Shown: positions 18,308 to 27,282 of the stretch, piece by piece
How positions within the stretch are numbered: position 1 is the first letter of the stretch
Layout: the number at the start of each line of letters is the position of its first letter
Assembly (NCBI RefSeq): GCF_963378105.1
Contig: NZ_OY726398.1
Span: forward strand, 2,480,001-2,544,000
Origin: Mycolicibacter sp. MU0102
GTDB taxonomy: Bacteria; Actinomycetota; Actinomycetes; Mycobacteriales; Mycobacteriaceae
DNA: 64,000 bases
Direction of reading: 5' to 3'
Notes under the pieces: generated by a model
The model's input: only the letters and a program-made list of their open reading frames with translations
What the model was told of the DNA's origin: nothing
The model's database searches: none
Translations under genes and position numbers: made by a program

Positions 18308-18961
18308 ATGTCCCCCCGCCCGAGCACACCCACCCAAACGATCCGCGCTCTGACCGGAGCGACGGCGCTGTTCGCGGCCGGACTGTTCGTCCCGGCATTG
18401 GCTCACGCCCAGGGCGACCACGTGATGGGTTCGGTCTCCTCGGTGTCCGGCAACACCTTCGAGGTGGCCCGCTCATCCGGCACCACTACCGTTTCGCTGA
18501 CCAACGAAACGCGGATTTTCGAGTCGGTGCCCGCCCAGCGCGGCGAGATCACCGCCGGCACCTGCATCAAGGCCGGCGCCGGACCCGACAGTGCTCCGGC
18601 CGACAGTGGCGCCATCACTGCGAAGTTCGTGGCGATCAGCACCACCGTCGACGGCAAATGCCCGCAACGGCCCGCAGCGGCTGCCGACGCCCCCGCGCCC
18701 CCGAAGCCGCACCGCGGCGTCCGCGGTGTGGTCGAATCCGTCTCCGGTGACACCCTGACGATCAGCGGCCCGTCCGGGCCGACCACGGTCACGGTCAACG
18801 ACAGCACCCACTTCCGCCGGATGGTCGCCGTCAGCGCGCCGTCGATCAGTGCCGGCAAGTGTGTCGCCGCCGGCGGGACCAAGGACGGCGACGGCGTGCT
18901 GCAGGCGAGGCGCGTCACCGTGTGGGCCGGCGACGGCAACTGCCCCGAGCCGCCCGCGTAG
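18308..18961 (+). CDS. Secreted protein with duplicated DUF5666-like domain
   Basis: 217 aa. Signal peptide with cleavage expected after LAHA (residue 34). Two repeats follow, about 40-120 and 138-214. Each has the plan G-V-SVSG-T-beta strands-V-x-(D/E)-T-x-F, then (I)TAGTC or (I)SAGKC, then a second Cys (Cys86/Cys118 and Cys185/Cys212). This points to an internal duplication, possibly with one disulfide per repeat. A Pro/Ala linker separates them. RBS CGGAG is eight bases upstream. I do not recall a homologue at this locus in M. tuberculosis; function unknown. Confidence 0.8.
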   Translation: MSPRPSTPTQTIRALTGATALFAAGLFVPALAHAQGDHVMGSVSSVSGNTFEVARSSGTTTVSLTNETRIFESVPAQRGEITAGTCIKAGAGPDSAPADSGAITAKFVAISTTVDGKCPQRPAAAADAPAPPKPHRGVRGVVESVSGDTLTISGPSGPTTVTVNDSTHFRRMVAVSAPSISAGKCVAAGGTKDGDGVLQARRVTVWAGDGNCPEPPA

Positions 18962-18985
18962 CGGGCCTCGGCGGCACCGCAGCCG

Positions 18986-20719
18986 CTACCCCAGCACCTT
19001 CCCGTAGGTCTGCCGACCCATCAGGTAGGTGGCCTCCACTGCCACGTCGCGCAGGTCTTCCGGCGGAACCCGGCGAGGGTTGTGCGACAGCACCACCAGG
19101 TCGGCGTACTTGCCGGGTTCCAGGCTGCCGATCTCGGTGTCCAGCCGCAGTTGCCAGGCGGCGTTGAGGGTCTGCGCCTTGATCGCCGCATCGACGCCGA
19201 TGCGCTGCTCGGGGGCCAACACCCGGCCGCTGCCCTTGGCGATCCGGTTCACCGCGGTGGCGATGTTGCCCAGCGGGTTGGGCGGGGTGACGGTGCCGTC
19301 ATTGTGGAACGAGAGCCGCAGTCCGGCGTCGACAGCCGAACGCGCCGACATCCAGTGCGAGCCGTGATCGAGACCGAATAGCTTGTCCACCAACACATCT
19401 CCCCAGAAATAGATGTGTTCGATGAACAGGCTCGGGGTGATTCCCAGCTGTGCGGCCCGCGCGAACTGATCGGGCCGCATGGCTCCGACGTGTTCGATCC
19501 GGGGCCGTAGCGCCGGCGGCGTGCGCGCCTGTTCGAACGCGTCCAGCACCACGTCGATCGCGGCGTCGCCGTGCACGTGGCAGGAGACCTGCCAATGCTG
19601 ATCGACGAACGCCTTGGTCAGTTCCTGGATCTGCTCGGGCGGGTAGTTCATCCTGCCGCGGTGGTCGGGACCCAGGCCCATGTTCGCGGTGGTGGCGTTG
19701 GTCAGATACGGGAAAGTGGTGAAGATGTTGCCCTGCCAGGGCGAACCGTCCGCCCAGATCTTCATCCCGATCTTGTCGAACAGCACGTCGGCGCGGGCCC
19801 GCTTGCCGCGAACGTTCTTCGAATCCGCGGCCAGTTCCGCGGTGCCGATCTCATAGGCACGCACCCGGACCGCGCAGTCGGCCTGCTGGGCGAGCTTGCC
19901 GAACACCTCCGATTGCGCACGCGCGTCATAGGAATGTTCGGTGGCCGTGGCGATTCCCGCGCGCGCGAGTTGGGCGTAGGCCCAGCGCAGATTGTCCCCG
20001 GCGTTGGCCATGATCGCGCCGGAGAACGGCGCGACCAGCGCCATCACCGCCGCCGCCTCGCGCACCTCGCCGGTCAGCTGACCGTCAGGTCCGTGGATGT
20101 ACTGCGCTCCGGCCGGGTTGGGGGTGGTCTTGGTGATGCCGGCCGCGGTGAATGCGGCGGTGTTGCCGTAGGCGGCGTGGCCGCTGTTGGAGATGATCAC
20201 CACGGGGTTGTTCGGGGCGAGCCGGGTCAGTTCGGTCCGGGTGAAGGGCTGCAGTCCGGTCTGCAGCAGCGGATCGACCCCGTTGAGCAGAATCGGCTGG
20301 CCCTTCGGGGTGTCCGCCACGGCCTCGGCCAGCTTGGCGAACACCCCGTTCGCGGTGGGGACGGTGAAGGGACGCACGTCGATGGCCGGCGGAGCCAGGG
20401 TGGAGCCCATCTCGAAGGGATGCCCATGCGGCTCCACGAACGCCGGTAGCAGCGCCCGGCCGCGCAAGTCGATGACGATGGTGCCCGACCCGCGCAGTCG
20501 CAGTACCTCGTCGGTAGTGCCGACCTGGCTGATCCGCCCGCCGGTGACGGCGAGTGCTTCGGCTTCCGGAGCGCCGGGTGCCACAGTCACCACCGGGCCA
20601 CCAATGAAAATGGTGTCGGCCCCCGGCCCCCGTGATCCGCACGCGGCGAGCCCACCGACCGCTGTGCCCGCCGCCGCGGCAGCCATCCCGGCCATGAACC
20701 GTCGTCTGCTTGTCGTCAC
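18986..20719 (-). CDS. Tat-exported lipoprotein of the amidohydrolase-3 family
   Basis: 577 aa. N-terminus has a twin-arginine motif (SRRRFMAG) and a lipobox ending at Cys27 (GGLAAC), so it is probably exported folded and lipid-anchored. The catalytic domain is an Amidohydro_3/YtcJ-like metal-dependent hydrolase: HGH at 98-100 (FVEPHGH), CHVHGDAAID, RIEHVGAM and LSFHNDGTVTPPNP. The typical last element SLEPGKYADLVVLS is present. Substrate unknown. Convergent with the DUF5666-like gene, 24 bp apart. Confidence 0.9.
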   Translation of the reverse strand: MTTSRRRFMAGMAAAAAGTAVGGLAACGSRGPGADTIFIGGPVVTVAPGAPEAEALAVTGGRISQVGTTDEVLRLRGSGTIVIDLRGRALLPAFVEPHGHPFEMGSTLAPPAIDVRPFTVPTANGVFAKLAEAVADTPKGQPILLNGVDPLLQTGLQPFTRTELTRLAPNNPVVIISNSGHAAYGNTAAFTAAGITKTTPNPAGAQYIHGPDGQLTGEVREAAAVMALVAPFSGAIMANAGDNLRWAYAQLARAGIATATEHSYDARAQSEVFGKLAQQADCAVRVRAYEIGTAELAADSKNVRGKRARADVLFDKIGMKIWADGSPWQGNIFTTFPYLTNATTANMGLGPDHRGRMNYPPEQIQELTKAFVDQHWQVSCHVHGDAAIDVVLDAFEQARTPPALRPRIEHVGAMRPDQFARAAQLGITPSLFIEHIYFWGDVLVDKLFGLDHGSHWMSARSAVDAGLRLSFHNDGTVTPPNPLGNIATAVNRIAKGSGRVLAPEQRIGVDAAIKAQTLNAAWQLRLDTEIGSLEPGKYADLVVLSHNPRRVPPEDLRDVAVEATYLMGRQTYGKVLG

Positions 20720-20819
20720 CGTGTCCGCTCGTTTTCAGTCACAGCCACGCGACGAGTATGGCAGCGCCCGCCCCCCGGGCCGCCGGCCGGGACACTTGAC
20801 AACGCTGACCGTTCCCGCG

Positions 20820-21644
20820 TCAGGTGAGGTCGTCGTGGTCGCCGCGCGCCCACGCGGCGTGACGGTCTGCCGAGAACCGGATCGCGGCCACCGCATCGGT
20901 GTCGATGGTGTTGGTGTGCAACCCGTAAATGCGGTCGAACCGCAGCTGTTCAAAGGTGCCGGCCATCCGCTGGGCGACGGCGGCCGACAGCGGAATCCGG
21001 TTGGGATAGCTGCGCAGAAATGCCACGGTGCGCCGGTCGGGGTTCGGGAAGACGGTGTCGCCGACCAGCAGCACCCCGCGACCGTCGGCACCGGCGTCCC
21101 AGCACGCGACGGAGCTGCCCGGAAAGTGGCCGCCGACCTGAATCAGGGTCAGCCCATCAGCGAGCTCCAGGTGGCCGGACCAGTATCGGATCGCCGGATC
21201 CGGACGCATCACCCACTGTTTGTCGGCTGCGTTGACATACACCGGCACCCCGCCGAGTCGCCGGCTCCATTCCACCTGGGCGCCGAACATGTGGGGGTGG
21301 CTGGCGACGACACCGAGCACCGGGCCCCGCTCGAGCGCCGCGGCGACCCCGGCGTCATCGACGAATCCCGAGGGATCCCACAGCATGTTGCCGCTGGGCG
21401 TACAGACCAGCTTGCCCAGTTGACCGATTGCGAGTGGCGGATTGCTCCCGATGCCGATCAGCCCGGGTTCCAACTCAAAGGTGTAGGACTGCATCCCCTC
21501 GGCGGCCAGGTCGTCCAAGGTGGTCCAGTGTTGGCCGTCCTGCGGCACCCATTGCCGGTCGTCCTCGCAGATCGCACACACCTGCGGTGTGGCATCGTGT
21601 TCGACACCGCAGGTCCGGCACAGCCAGAACTCGGATGCCGGCAC
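20820..21644 (-). CDS. Metallo-beta-lactamase-fold protein with N-terminal zinc ribbon
   Basis: 274 aa. The N-terminus carries two CxxC pairs (Cys9/Cys12, Cys23/Cys26), a rubredoxin/zinc-ribbon-like module. The MBL fold has SHPHMFGAQVEWS where active enzymes have HxHxDH, then GGHFPGSS and LVGDTVFPNPD, so only part of the metal site is standard. Begins two bases after the sufT stop on the same strand, so it is probably co-transcribed with suf. This is a widespread but uncharacterised MBL subfamily; a link to Fe-S biology is inference from position. Confidence 0.85.
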   Translation of the reverse strand: MPASEFWLCRTCGVEHDATPQVCAICEDDRQWVPQDGQHWTTLDDLAAEGMQSYTFELEPGLIGIGSNPPLAIGQLGKLVCTPSGNMLWDPSGFVDDAGVAAALERGPVLGVVASHPHMFGAQVEWSRRLGGVPVYVNAADKQWVMRPDPAIRYWSGHLELADGLTLIQVGGHFPGSSVACWDAGADGRGVLLVGDTVFPNPDRRTVAFLRSYPNRIPLSAAVAQRMAGTFEQLRFDRIYGLHTNTIDTDAVAAIRFSADRHAAWARGDHDDLT

Positions 21645-21646
21645 GG

Positions 21647-21988
21647 TCAGACCGTGAAACCGACTGCGCGCATCATCTCGCGGCCCTCATCGGTGATCTT
21701 GTCCGGTCCCCAGGCCGGCTCCCAGACCCAGGACAGGTCGACCTTCTTGACCAGGCCGGCGCCCACGGTGGCGTTCTCGACCTGCTCGGCGATCATGTCC
21801 TGCAGCGGGCAGGCCGGCGAGGTGAGGGTCATGGTGACGACCGCGGCCGCCCCGTCCTCGTCCTGCCGAATCGACAGGTCATAGACCAAGCCCAGGTCCA
21901 TCACGTTGATACCGATCTCGGGGTCGATGACGTCGTGCATCGATTCCTCGACTTCGGCGAGCAGCTCGTCCGGTCCCAATTCGCTCAT
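21647..21988 (-). CDS. sufT: SufT/MIP18-type (DUF59) Fe-S assembly factor, Rv1466 type
   Basis: 113 aa. DUF59 core: VIDPEIGINVMDLGLVYDL and TLTSPACPLQDMIAEQV, with the conserved Cys in the SPACP loop. Acts as an Fe-S maturation or carrier accessory. A longer frame is open, but the ATG at 21988 has GGAGA upstream and overlaps the sufU stop by 4 bp (ATGA), indicating coupling. Confidence 0.93.
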   Translation of the reverse strand: MSELGPDELLAEVEESMHDVIDPEIGINVMDLGLVYDLSIRQDEDGAAAVVTMTLTSPACPLQDMIAEQVENATVGAGLVKKVDLSWVWEPAWGPDKITDEGREMMRAVGFTV

Positions 21989-22482
21989 CGATTCATCTCC
22001 TGGGTTGTCCCACTGACGGATGCCAGCGTTTGTTCCTCTGTCTTCGCGAGCGCCTGCGCCAGCGCATCTTTGAACGCCATCCAGCCGAGCAGTGCGCACT
22101 TGACCCGCGCCGGGTACTTGGCCACCCCGGCGAACGCGATGCCGTCGCCGAGCACGTCCTCGTCGCCTTCCACGGTGCCGCGTGACGACACCATCTCGTG
22201 GAACGCGTCGAAAGTCGTCAAGGCCTGTTCCACCGTCAAACCGATCACCTGGCTGGCCAGCACGGAGGTAGCAGCCTGCGAGATCGAGCAACCCTGCCCG
22301 TCGTAGGAGACATCGGCGATCTGCGTACCGTCGGGCGACACCGCCACGCGCAACGTCAGTTCGTCACCACAGGTGGGGTTGACGTGGTGCACCTGCGCGC
22401 CGTAGGGCTCCCGCAGGCCGCGATGCTGCGGATGCTTGTAGTGATCGAGGATCACCTCTTGATAGAACTGCTCAAGACGCAA
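21985..22482 (-). CDS. sufU: SufU sulfur-transfer protein
   Basis: 165 aa. The zinc/sulfur-acceptor residues are visible: Cys38 and Asp40 (NPTCGDE), Cys65 (GQGCSIS) and Cys129 (KCALLGW), in the SufU form with the 18-21 residue insert before the third Cys. It takes persulfide sulfur from SufS. The TTG at 22482 is the best start: GGGGGAG lies nine bases upstream, and the protein then begins MRLEQFYQEVILDHYKHP as in Rv1465. The gap to sufS is 4 bp. Confidence 0.92.
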   Translation of the reverse strand: MRLEQFYQEVILDHYKHPQHRGLREPYGAQVHHVNPTCGDELTLRVAVSPDGTQIADVSYDGQGCSISQAATSVLASQVIGLTVEQALTTFDAFHEMVSSRGTVEGDEDVLGDGIAFAGVAKYPARVKCALLGWMAFKDALAQALAKTEEQTLASVSGTTQEMNR

Positions 22483-22486
22483 CGTC

Positions 22487-23749
22487 TCACACTCCCCCAA
22501 AGAATTCCACGGCCCGGCGGACACCCGCCAGCAGGCGCTCCACCTCCTCGTGGGTGTTGTAGACCGCGAACGAGGCGCGGGCGGTGGCAGCCACATTGAA
22601 CTTGCGGTGCAACGGCATTGCGCAGTGGTGGCCCACCCGCACAGCGACGCCGTCGTCGTCGAGCACCTGCCCGACGTCGTGCGCGTGCACCCCGTCGATC
22701 ACGAACGACACCGGTGAGCCGCGATCGATCGTGGTGGTCGGCCCGACGATGTGTACCCCGGGAATGCCGGCGAGGCCCTCGAGTGCGGCGGCCACCAGCT
22801 CACGTTCGTGGGCGGCCACCACGTCCATCCCGATCGCATCGAGGTAGCGAGCGGCCGCGGCCAACCCGACGACCTGCGAAGTCATCGGCGTGCCTGCCTC
22901 AAAACGTTGCGGTGCCGGTGCGTAGGTGCTCGACGCCATCGTGACCGTCTCGATCATCGATCCACCGGTGAGGAACGGCGGCAGCGCCGCCAACAGCTCC
23001 CGCCGGCCGTAGAGCACCCCGATCCCGTTGGGCCCCAGCATCTTGTGCCCGGAGAAGGCAGCGAAGTCCACCCCCAGCGCGTGGAAGTCGACCGGCTGGT
23101 GCGGAACGGACTGGCAGGCGTCGAGCACGGTGAGCGCACCGACCGCGCGGGCCCTGGACACCAGCTCGGCGACCGGGGCCAGCGCACCGGTCACGTTCGA
23201 GTGATGCGTGAACGCAACGACTTTGACCCGCTCGTCGAGTTCCAGCGAGTCCAGGTCGATGCGCCCGTCGGGCGTCACCTCGTACCACTTCAGGGTCGCC
23301 CCGGTGCGCCGCGCCAGCTCCTGCCAGGGAATCAGGTTGGCGTGGTGTTCCAGTTCGGTGGTGACTATGACATCACCCGGGCCGACGGCCGCCTCGAAGC
23401 GGTCATCGCCGAGCACATAGGACACCAGATTCAGCGACTCGGTGGCGTTCTTGGTGAACACCAGCTCGTCCGGCTCGGCGCCCACGAAGCGCGCGATCGC
23501 CGACCGGCCGTCCTCGTAGGCGTCGGTGGCCTCCTCCATCAGCTGGTGTGCCCCGCGGTGCACCGCGCCGTTGGAGTTCAGCAGGAACTGCCGCTCGGCG
23601 TCGAGTACCGGAACCGGACGCTGCGAGGTGGCCCCGGAATCTAGGTAGGCCAGCCGGCTCCCGCCACGCATGACACGGTTCAGGATCGGGAAATCCGCCC
23701 GAATCGCGTCGAGGTCCGGCCCCGCCGGACGACTGACCGAGAGTGTCAT
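22487..23749 (-). CDS. sufS: Cysteine desulfurase SufS (Csd)
   Basis: 420 aa PLP enzyme, type II (SufS). PLP-binding Lys236 (FSGHKMLGP) and active-site Cys376 (RVGHHCAMPLHRKF), on the short type-II loop. Supplies sulfur from cysteine to SufU for Fe-S assembly. The gap to sufC is 3 bp. Rv1464 homologue. Confidence 0.96.
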   Translation of the reverse strand: MTLSVSRPAGPDLDAIRADFPILNRVMRGGSRLAYLDSGATSQRPVPVLDAERQFLLNSNGAVHRGAHQLMEEATDAYEDGRSAIARFVGAEPDELVFTKNATESLNLVSYVLGDDRFEAAVGPGDVIVTTELEHHANLIPWQELARRTGATLKWYEVTPDGRIDLDSLELDERVKVVAFTHHSNVTGALAPVAELVSRARAVGALTVLDACQSVPHQPVDFHALGVDFAAFSGHKMLGPNGIGVLYGRRELLAALPPFLTGGSMIETVTMASSTYAPAPQRFEAGTPMTSQVVGLAAAARYLDAIGMDVVAAHERELVAAALEGLAGIPGVHIVGPTTTIDRGSPVSFVIDGVHAHDVGQVLDDDGVAVRVGHHCAMPLHRKFNVAATARASFAVYNTHEEVERLLAGVRRAVEFFGGV

Positions 23750-23752
23750 GTT

Positions 23753-24541
23753 CTAGGCCTCCGCCACTGCCGCCTCGGCGGTGAAGCGCTCGTAGCCGTT
23801 CTCTTCCAGCTCGTCGGCCAGCTCCGGTCCACCCGATTCGACGATCCGCCCGCCGGCGAAGACGTGTACGAACTGCGGCTGGATGTAGCGCAGGATGCGG
23901 GTGTAGTGCGTGATCACCAGCACGCCACCGTTCTCGGCCTCCTGGTAGCGATTCACTCCTTCGCTGACCACCCGCAGCGCGTCGACGTCCAGGCCGGAGT
24001 CGGTCTCGTCGAGGACCGCGATCTTCGGCTTGAGCAAGCTCAGCTGCAGGATCTCGTGGCGCTTCTTCTCACCGCCGGAGAAGCCCTCGTTCACGTTGCG
24101 CTCGGCGAACGCGGAGTCGATGCCCAACTCGGCGAACGCCGCGCGCTGTTCCTTGATCCAGGCCCGCAGCTTCGGCGCCTCACCACGCACGGCGGTGACC
24201 GCGGTGCGCAGGAAGTTCGACATCGACACCCCGGGCACCTCGACCGGGTATTGCATGGCCAGGAACAGGCCCGCGCGCGCACGCTCATCGACGCTCATCG
24301 CCAGCACGTCCTCGCCGTCGAGGGTGATCGACCCCGACGTCACGGTGTACTTGGGGTGCCCGGCGATCGCGTAGGACAGGGTGGACTTGCCCGACCCGTT
24401 CGGCCCCATCAGGGCGTGTGTCTCACCGGAGTTCACCGTCAGGTCGACCCCGTGCAGAATCGGGATGTCCGCCGTGCCGTCGTCGCCGGCGCCGCCGGGC
24501 GACACACTCACATGCAGGCCCTTGATTTCCAGTGTGCTCAT
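23753..24541 (-). CDS. sufC: SufC ATPase of the SufBCD scaffold
   Basis: 262 aa ABC-type ATPase. Walker A GPNGSGKST (46-54), signature FSGGEKKR, Walker B IAVLDETDSGLDVDAL. Soluble; drives conformational change of SufBCD during cluster assembly. Has a short Gly/Asp-rich insertion near residues 15-24. 34 bp after sufD. Confidence 0.97.
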   Translation of the reverse strand: MSTLEIKGLHVSVSPGGAGDDGTADIPILHGVDLTVNSGETHALMGPNGSGKSTLSYAIAGHPKYTVTSGSITLDGEDVLAMSVDERARAGLFLAMQYPVEVPGVSMSNFLRTAVTAVRGEAPKLRAWIKEQRAAFAELGIDSAFAERNVNEGFSGGEKKRHEILQLSLLKPKIAVLDETDSGLDVDALRVVSEGVNRYQEAENGGVLVITHYTRILRYIQPQFVHVFAGGRIVESGGPELADELEENGYERFTAEAAVAEA

Positions 24542-24575
24542 TGCTGATTCGTGTCCTTAGGTGATGCGTTCGGGT

Positions 24576-25769
24576 TTATGGGTTCTCGGTGACCGCGAGT
24601 TCACGCTCGACGGCCTCGGTGAGGCGCTCTTGCACAGCCGGAACGGGGATCTTGGCGATGATCTCGCCGAAGAAGCCGCGCACGATCAGGCGCCGGGCCT
24701 GCTCTTCCGAGATGCCGCGCGCCTGCAGATAGAACAACTGGAGATCATCGAAACGTCCAGTCGCACTGGCGTGCCCAGCCTGCACGATCTCGCCGGTCTC
24801 GATCTCCAGGTTGGGAATCGAGTCGGCCCGGGCGCCGTCGGCCAGTACCAGGTTGCGGTTCACCTCGAAGGTGTCGGTGCCGACGCCGCTCGCGCGGATC
24901 AGCACATCGCCGACCCAGACGGTGTGGGCGTCCGGCAGCGCCGAAGCCGGGTCGCCCTGCAGCGCGCCCTTGTAGAGCACGTTCGACCGGCAGTTGGGCT
25001 GGGCGTGGTCGACCAGCAGGCGCGATTCGAGGTGCTGGCCGTCGTCGGCGAAGTACAGGCCCAGCATCTCGGCGTCGCCACCGGGACCGTCGAAGCGGAC
25101 CCGGCCGGTCAGGCGTACCAGTTCGCCACCGAGCTGCACGGCGCTGTGGCGCAGCACCGCGTCCTTGCCCAGTGCCGCATGGTGCATGGTGACGTGCACC
25201 AGGTCCGACGCGGCGTCGGCGATCCAGACCACGGTCAGCTGTGCGCCGTCGCCGACCACGAATTCGACGTTGTCGGCGTAGGTTCCGCTGCCCCGCACGT
25301 CGATCACGACGGTTGCCCGTGACAGTTCCTCGGCACGCAGCTGCAGGTGGCCGTAGGCCGTCGCTCCGGCACCCGGGCCGGTGACCGTTATCTCAATGGG
25401 CTCCTCAACGCTGGTTTCCTTGGGCACGGTGACCACCGTCGCCTCACGAAACGCCGAGAAGGCCTGGGCCGCAATGCGGTCCGCGGGCACACCCGCAGCA
25501 CCCAGCCGGTCGTCGCCGCGCGTGACCGTGTCGATCCGCACGGCATCCGAGCCGAGGACCTCGATGGTGGCGGCCGCATCGGCGACTGCGGAGCCGTCGT
25601 GCAGGCCGCGCAGCCGACGCAGCGGGGTGAACCGCCACACCTCATCGCGGCCGTGCGGCACCTCGAACGCCTCGACGTCGAACGAGGTGAACGCGGTGCC
25701 CTTGGTGCCACCTTCGACCGCTGCGGTCAGGTTGGCCGCCGGGGCGGACGTCAAACCAGGGGAAGTCAC
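24576..25769 (-). CDS. sufD: SufD scaffold protein
   Basis: 397 aa beta-helix scaffold subunit. C-terminal family core includes CRSNVLYKGALQGDPASA, HASATGRFDDLQLFYLQARG and GFFGEIIAKIP. Forms the SufB-SufC2-SufD complex. Its start abuts the sufB stop with no gap, so the two are tightly coupled. Confidence 0.96.
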   Translation of the reverse strand: MTSPGLTSAPAANLTAAVEGGTKGTAFTSFDVEAFEVPHGRDEVWRFTPLRRLRGLHDGSAVADAAATIEVLGSDAVRIDTVTRGDDRLGAAGVPADRIAAQAFSAFREATVVTVPKETSVEEPIEITVTGPGAGATAYGHLQLRAEELSRATVVIDVRGSGTYADNVEFVVGDGAQLTVVWIADAASDLVHVTMHHAALGKDAVLRHSAVQLGGELVRLTGRVRFDGPGGDAEMLGLYFADDGQHLESRLLVDHAQPNCRSNVLYKGALQGDPASALPDAHTVWVGDVLIRASGVGTDTFEVNRNLVLADGARADSIPNLEIETGEIVQAGHASATGRFDDLQLFYLQARGISEEQARRLIVRGFFGEIIAKIPVPAVQERLTEAVERELAVTENP

Positions 25770-27215
25770 CTAGCCCACCGAGCCTTCCATTTGCAGCTGG
25801 ATCAGCTTGTTGAGTTCCAGCGCATATTCCATCGGCAGTTCCTTGGCGATCGGCTCGACGAAGCCGCGCACCACCATCGCCATCGCCTCGTCCTCGGTCA
25901 GGCCGCGGCTCATCAGGTAGAACAGCTGGTTCTCGCTGACCTTCGACACGGTGGCCTCGTGGCCGACGGTGACGTCGTCCTCACGGATGTCGACGTAGGG
26001 GTAGGTGTCGCTGCGGCTGACGTTGTCGACCAGCAGCGCATCGCATTTCACGCTCGACTTGGCACCGTGCGCGCCCTTGTGGATCTCCACCAGGCCCCGG
26101 TAGGAGGACCGACCGCCGCCGCGCGCCACCGACTTGGAGACGATGTTGGACGACGTGTTGGGCGCCAGGTGCAGCATCTTGGCGCCGGTGTCCTGGTGCT
26201 GGTCTTCGCCGGCGAACGCCACCGAGAGCACCTCGCCCTTGGCGTGCTCGCCGGTCATCCAGACCGCCGGGTACTTCATGGTGACCTTGGAGCCGATGTT
26301 GCCGTCGACCCACTCCATGGTGGCGCCGGCCTCGGCCCGGGCCCGCTTGGTCACCAGGTTGTAGACGTTGACCGACCAGTTCTGGATGGTGGTGTAGCGG
26401 CAGCGGCCGCCCGGCTTGACGACGATCTCCACCACCGCGGAGTGCAGCGAGTCCGACGTGTACACCGGCGCGGTGCAGCCCTCGATGTAATGCACATAGG
26501 CGTCTTCGTCGATGATCATCAGCGTGCGCTCGAACTGGCCCATGTTCTCGGTGTTGATCCGGAAGTAGGCCTGAAGCGGGATGTCGACGTGTACACCCTT
26601 GGGCACGTAGATGAACGATCCCCCACTCCACACCGCGGTGTTGAGCGCGGAGAACTTGTTGTCTCCGGCCGGGATCACCGTGCCGAAGTACTCACGGAAC
26701 AGCTCCTCGTGCTCCTTGAGCGCGGTGTCGGTGTCAAGGAAGATGACCCCTTGCGCCTCAAGGTCTTCGCGGATCTTGTGGTAGACCACTTCGGATTCGT
26801 ACTGGGCGGCCACGCCACCGATGTAGCGCTGCTTCTCGGCCTCGGGGATGCCCAGGCGGTCGTAGGTGTTGCGGATGTCATCGGGCAGGTCGTCCCAGGT
26901 CTGGGCCTGCTTTTCGGTGGACCGCACGAAGTACTTGATGTTGTCGAAGTCGATGCCGGACAGATCCGAACCCCAGTTGGGCATCGGCTTCTTCATGAAG
27001 GTCCGGTAGGCCCGCAGGCGTGCCTCGAGCATCCACTCCGGCTCGTTCTTCTTCGCCGAGATGTCGCGCACCACGGCCTCGGAGATACCCCGCTGGGCGG
27101 CCGCACCGGCGGCGTCGCTGTCGGCCCATCCGAATTCGTACCGCCCCAGCGACGCGATCGTCTCTTCCTGGGTCGGCTCCGCGGTTGCTTCGGTGGCCTC
27201 CGGCGTGAGTGTCAT
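25770..27215 (-). CDS. sufB: SufB scaffold protein, intein-free
   Basis: 481 aa. Main scaffold of the SUF system. Conserved blocks: ALNTAVWSGGSFIYVPKG, QAYFRINTENMGQFERT, YVHYIEGCTAPVYTSDSLHS and the C-terminal ESVARGGG/KCDALLVDN region. M. tuberculosis SufB carries an intein at the YVEGC site; here Cys247 and its surroundings are uninterrupted. First structural gene after sufR, with a 67-bp gap. Confidence 0.97.
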   Translation of the reverse strand: MTLTPEATEATAEPTQEETIASLGRYEFGWADSDAAGAAAQRGISEAVVRDISAKKNEPEWMLEARLRAYRTFMKKPMPNWGSDLSGIDFDNIKYFVRSTEKQAQTWDDLPDDIRNTYDRLGIPEAEKQRYIGGVAAQYESEVVYHKIREDLEAQGVIFLDTDTALKEHEELFREYFGTVIPAGDNKFSALNTAVWSGGSFIYVPKGVHVDIPLQAYFRINTENMGQFERTLMIIDEDAYVHYIEGCTAPVYTSDSLHSAVVEIVVKPGGRCRYTTIQNWSVNVYNLVTKRARAEAGATMEWVDGNIGSKVTMKYPAVWMTGEHAKGEVLSVAFAGEDQHQDTGAKMLHLAPNTSSNIVSKSVARGGGRSSYRGLVEIHKGAHGAKSSVKCDALLVDNVSRSDTYPYVDIREDDVTVGHEATVSKVSENQLFYLMSRGLTEDEAMAMVVRGFVEPIAKELPMEYALELNKLIQLQMEGSVG

Positions 27216-27282
27216 GGTGACGCTCCTTCGGTTTTCGTGATGGCTTCGGCGCAGGGTGTGCGCCGAAGGTCGGTCGGTACTG

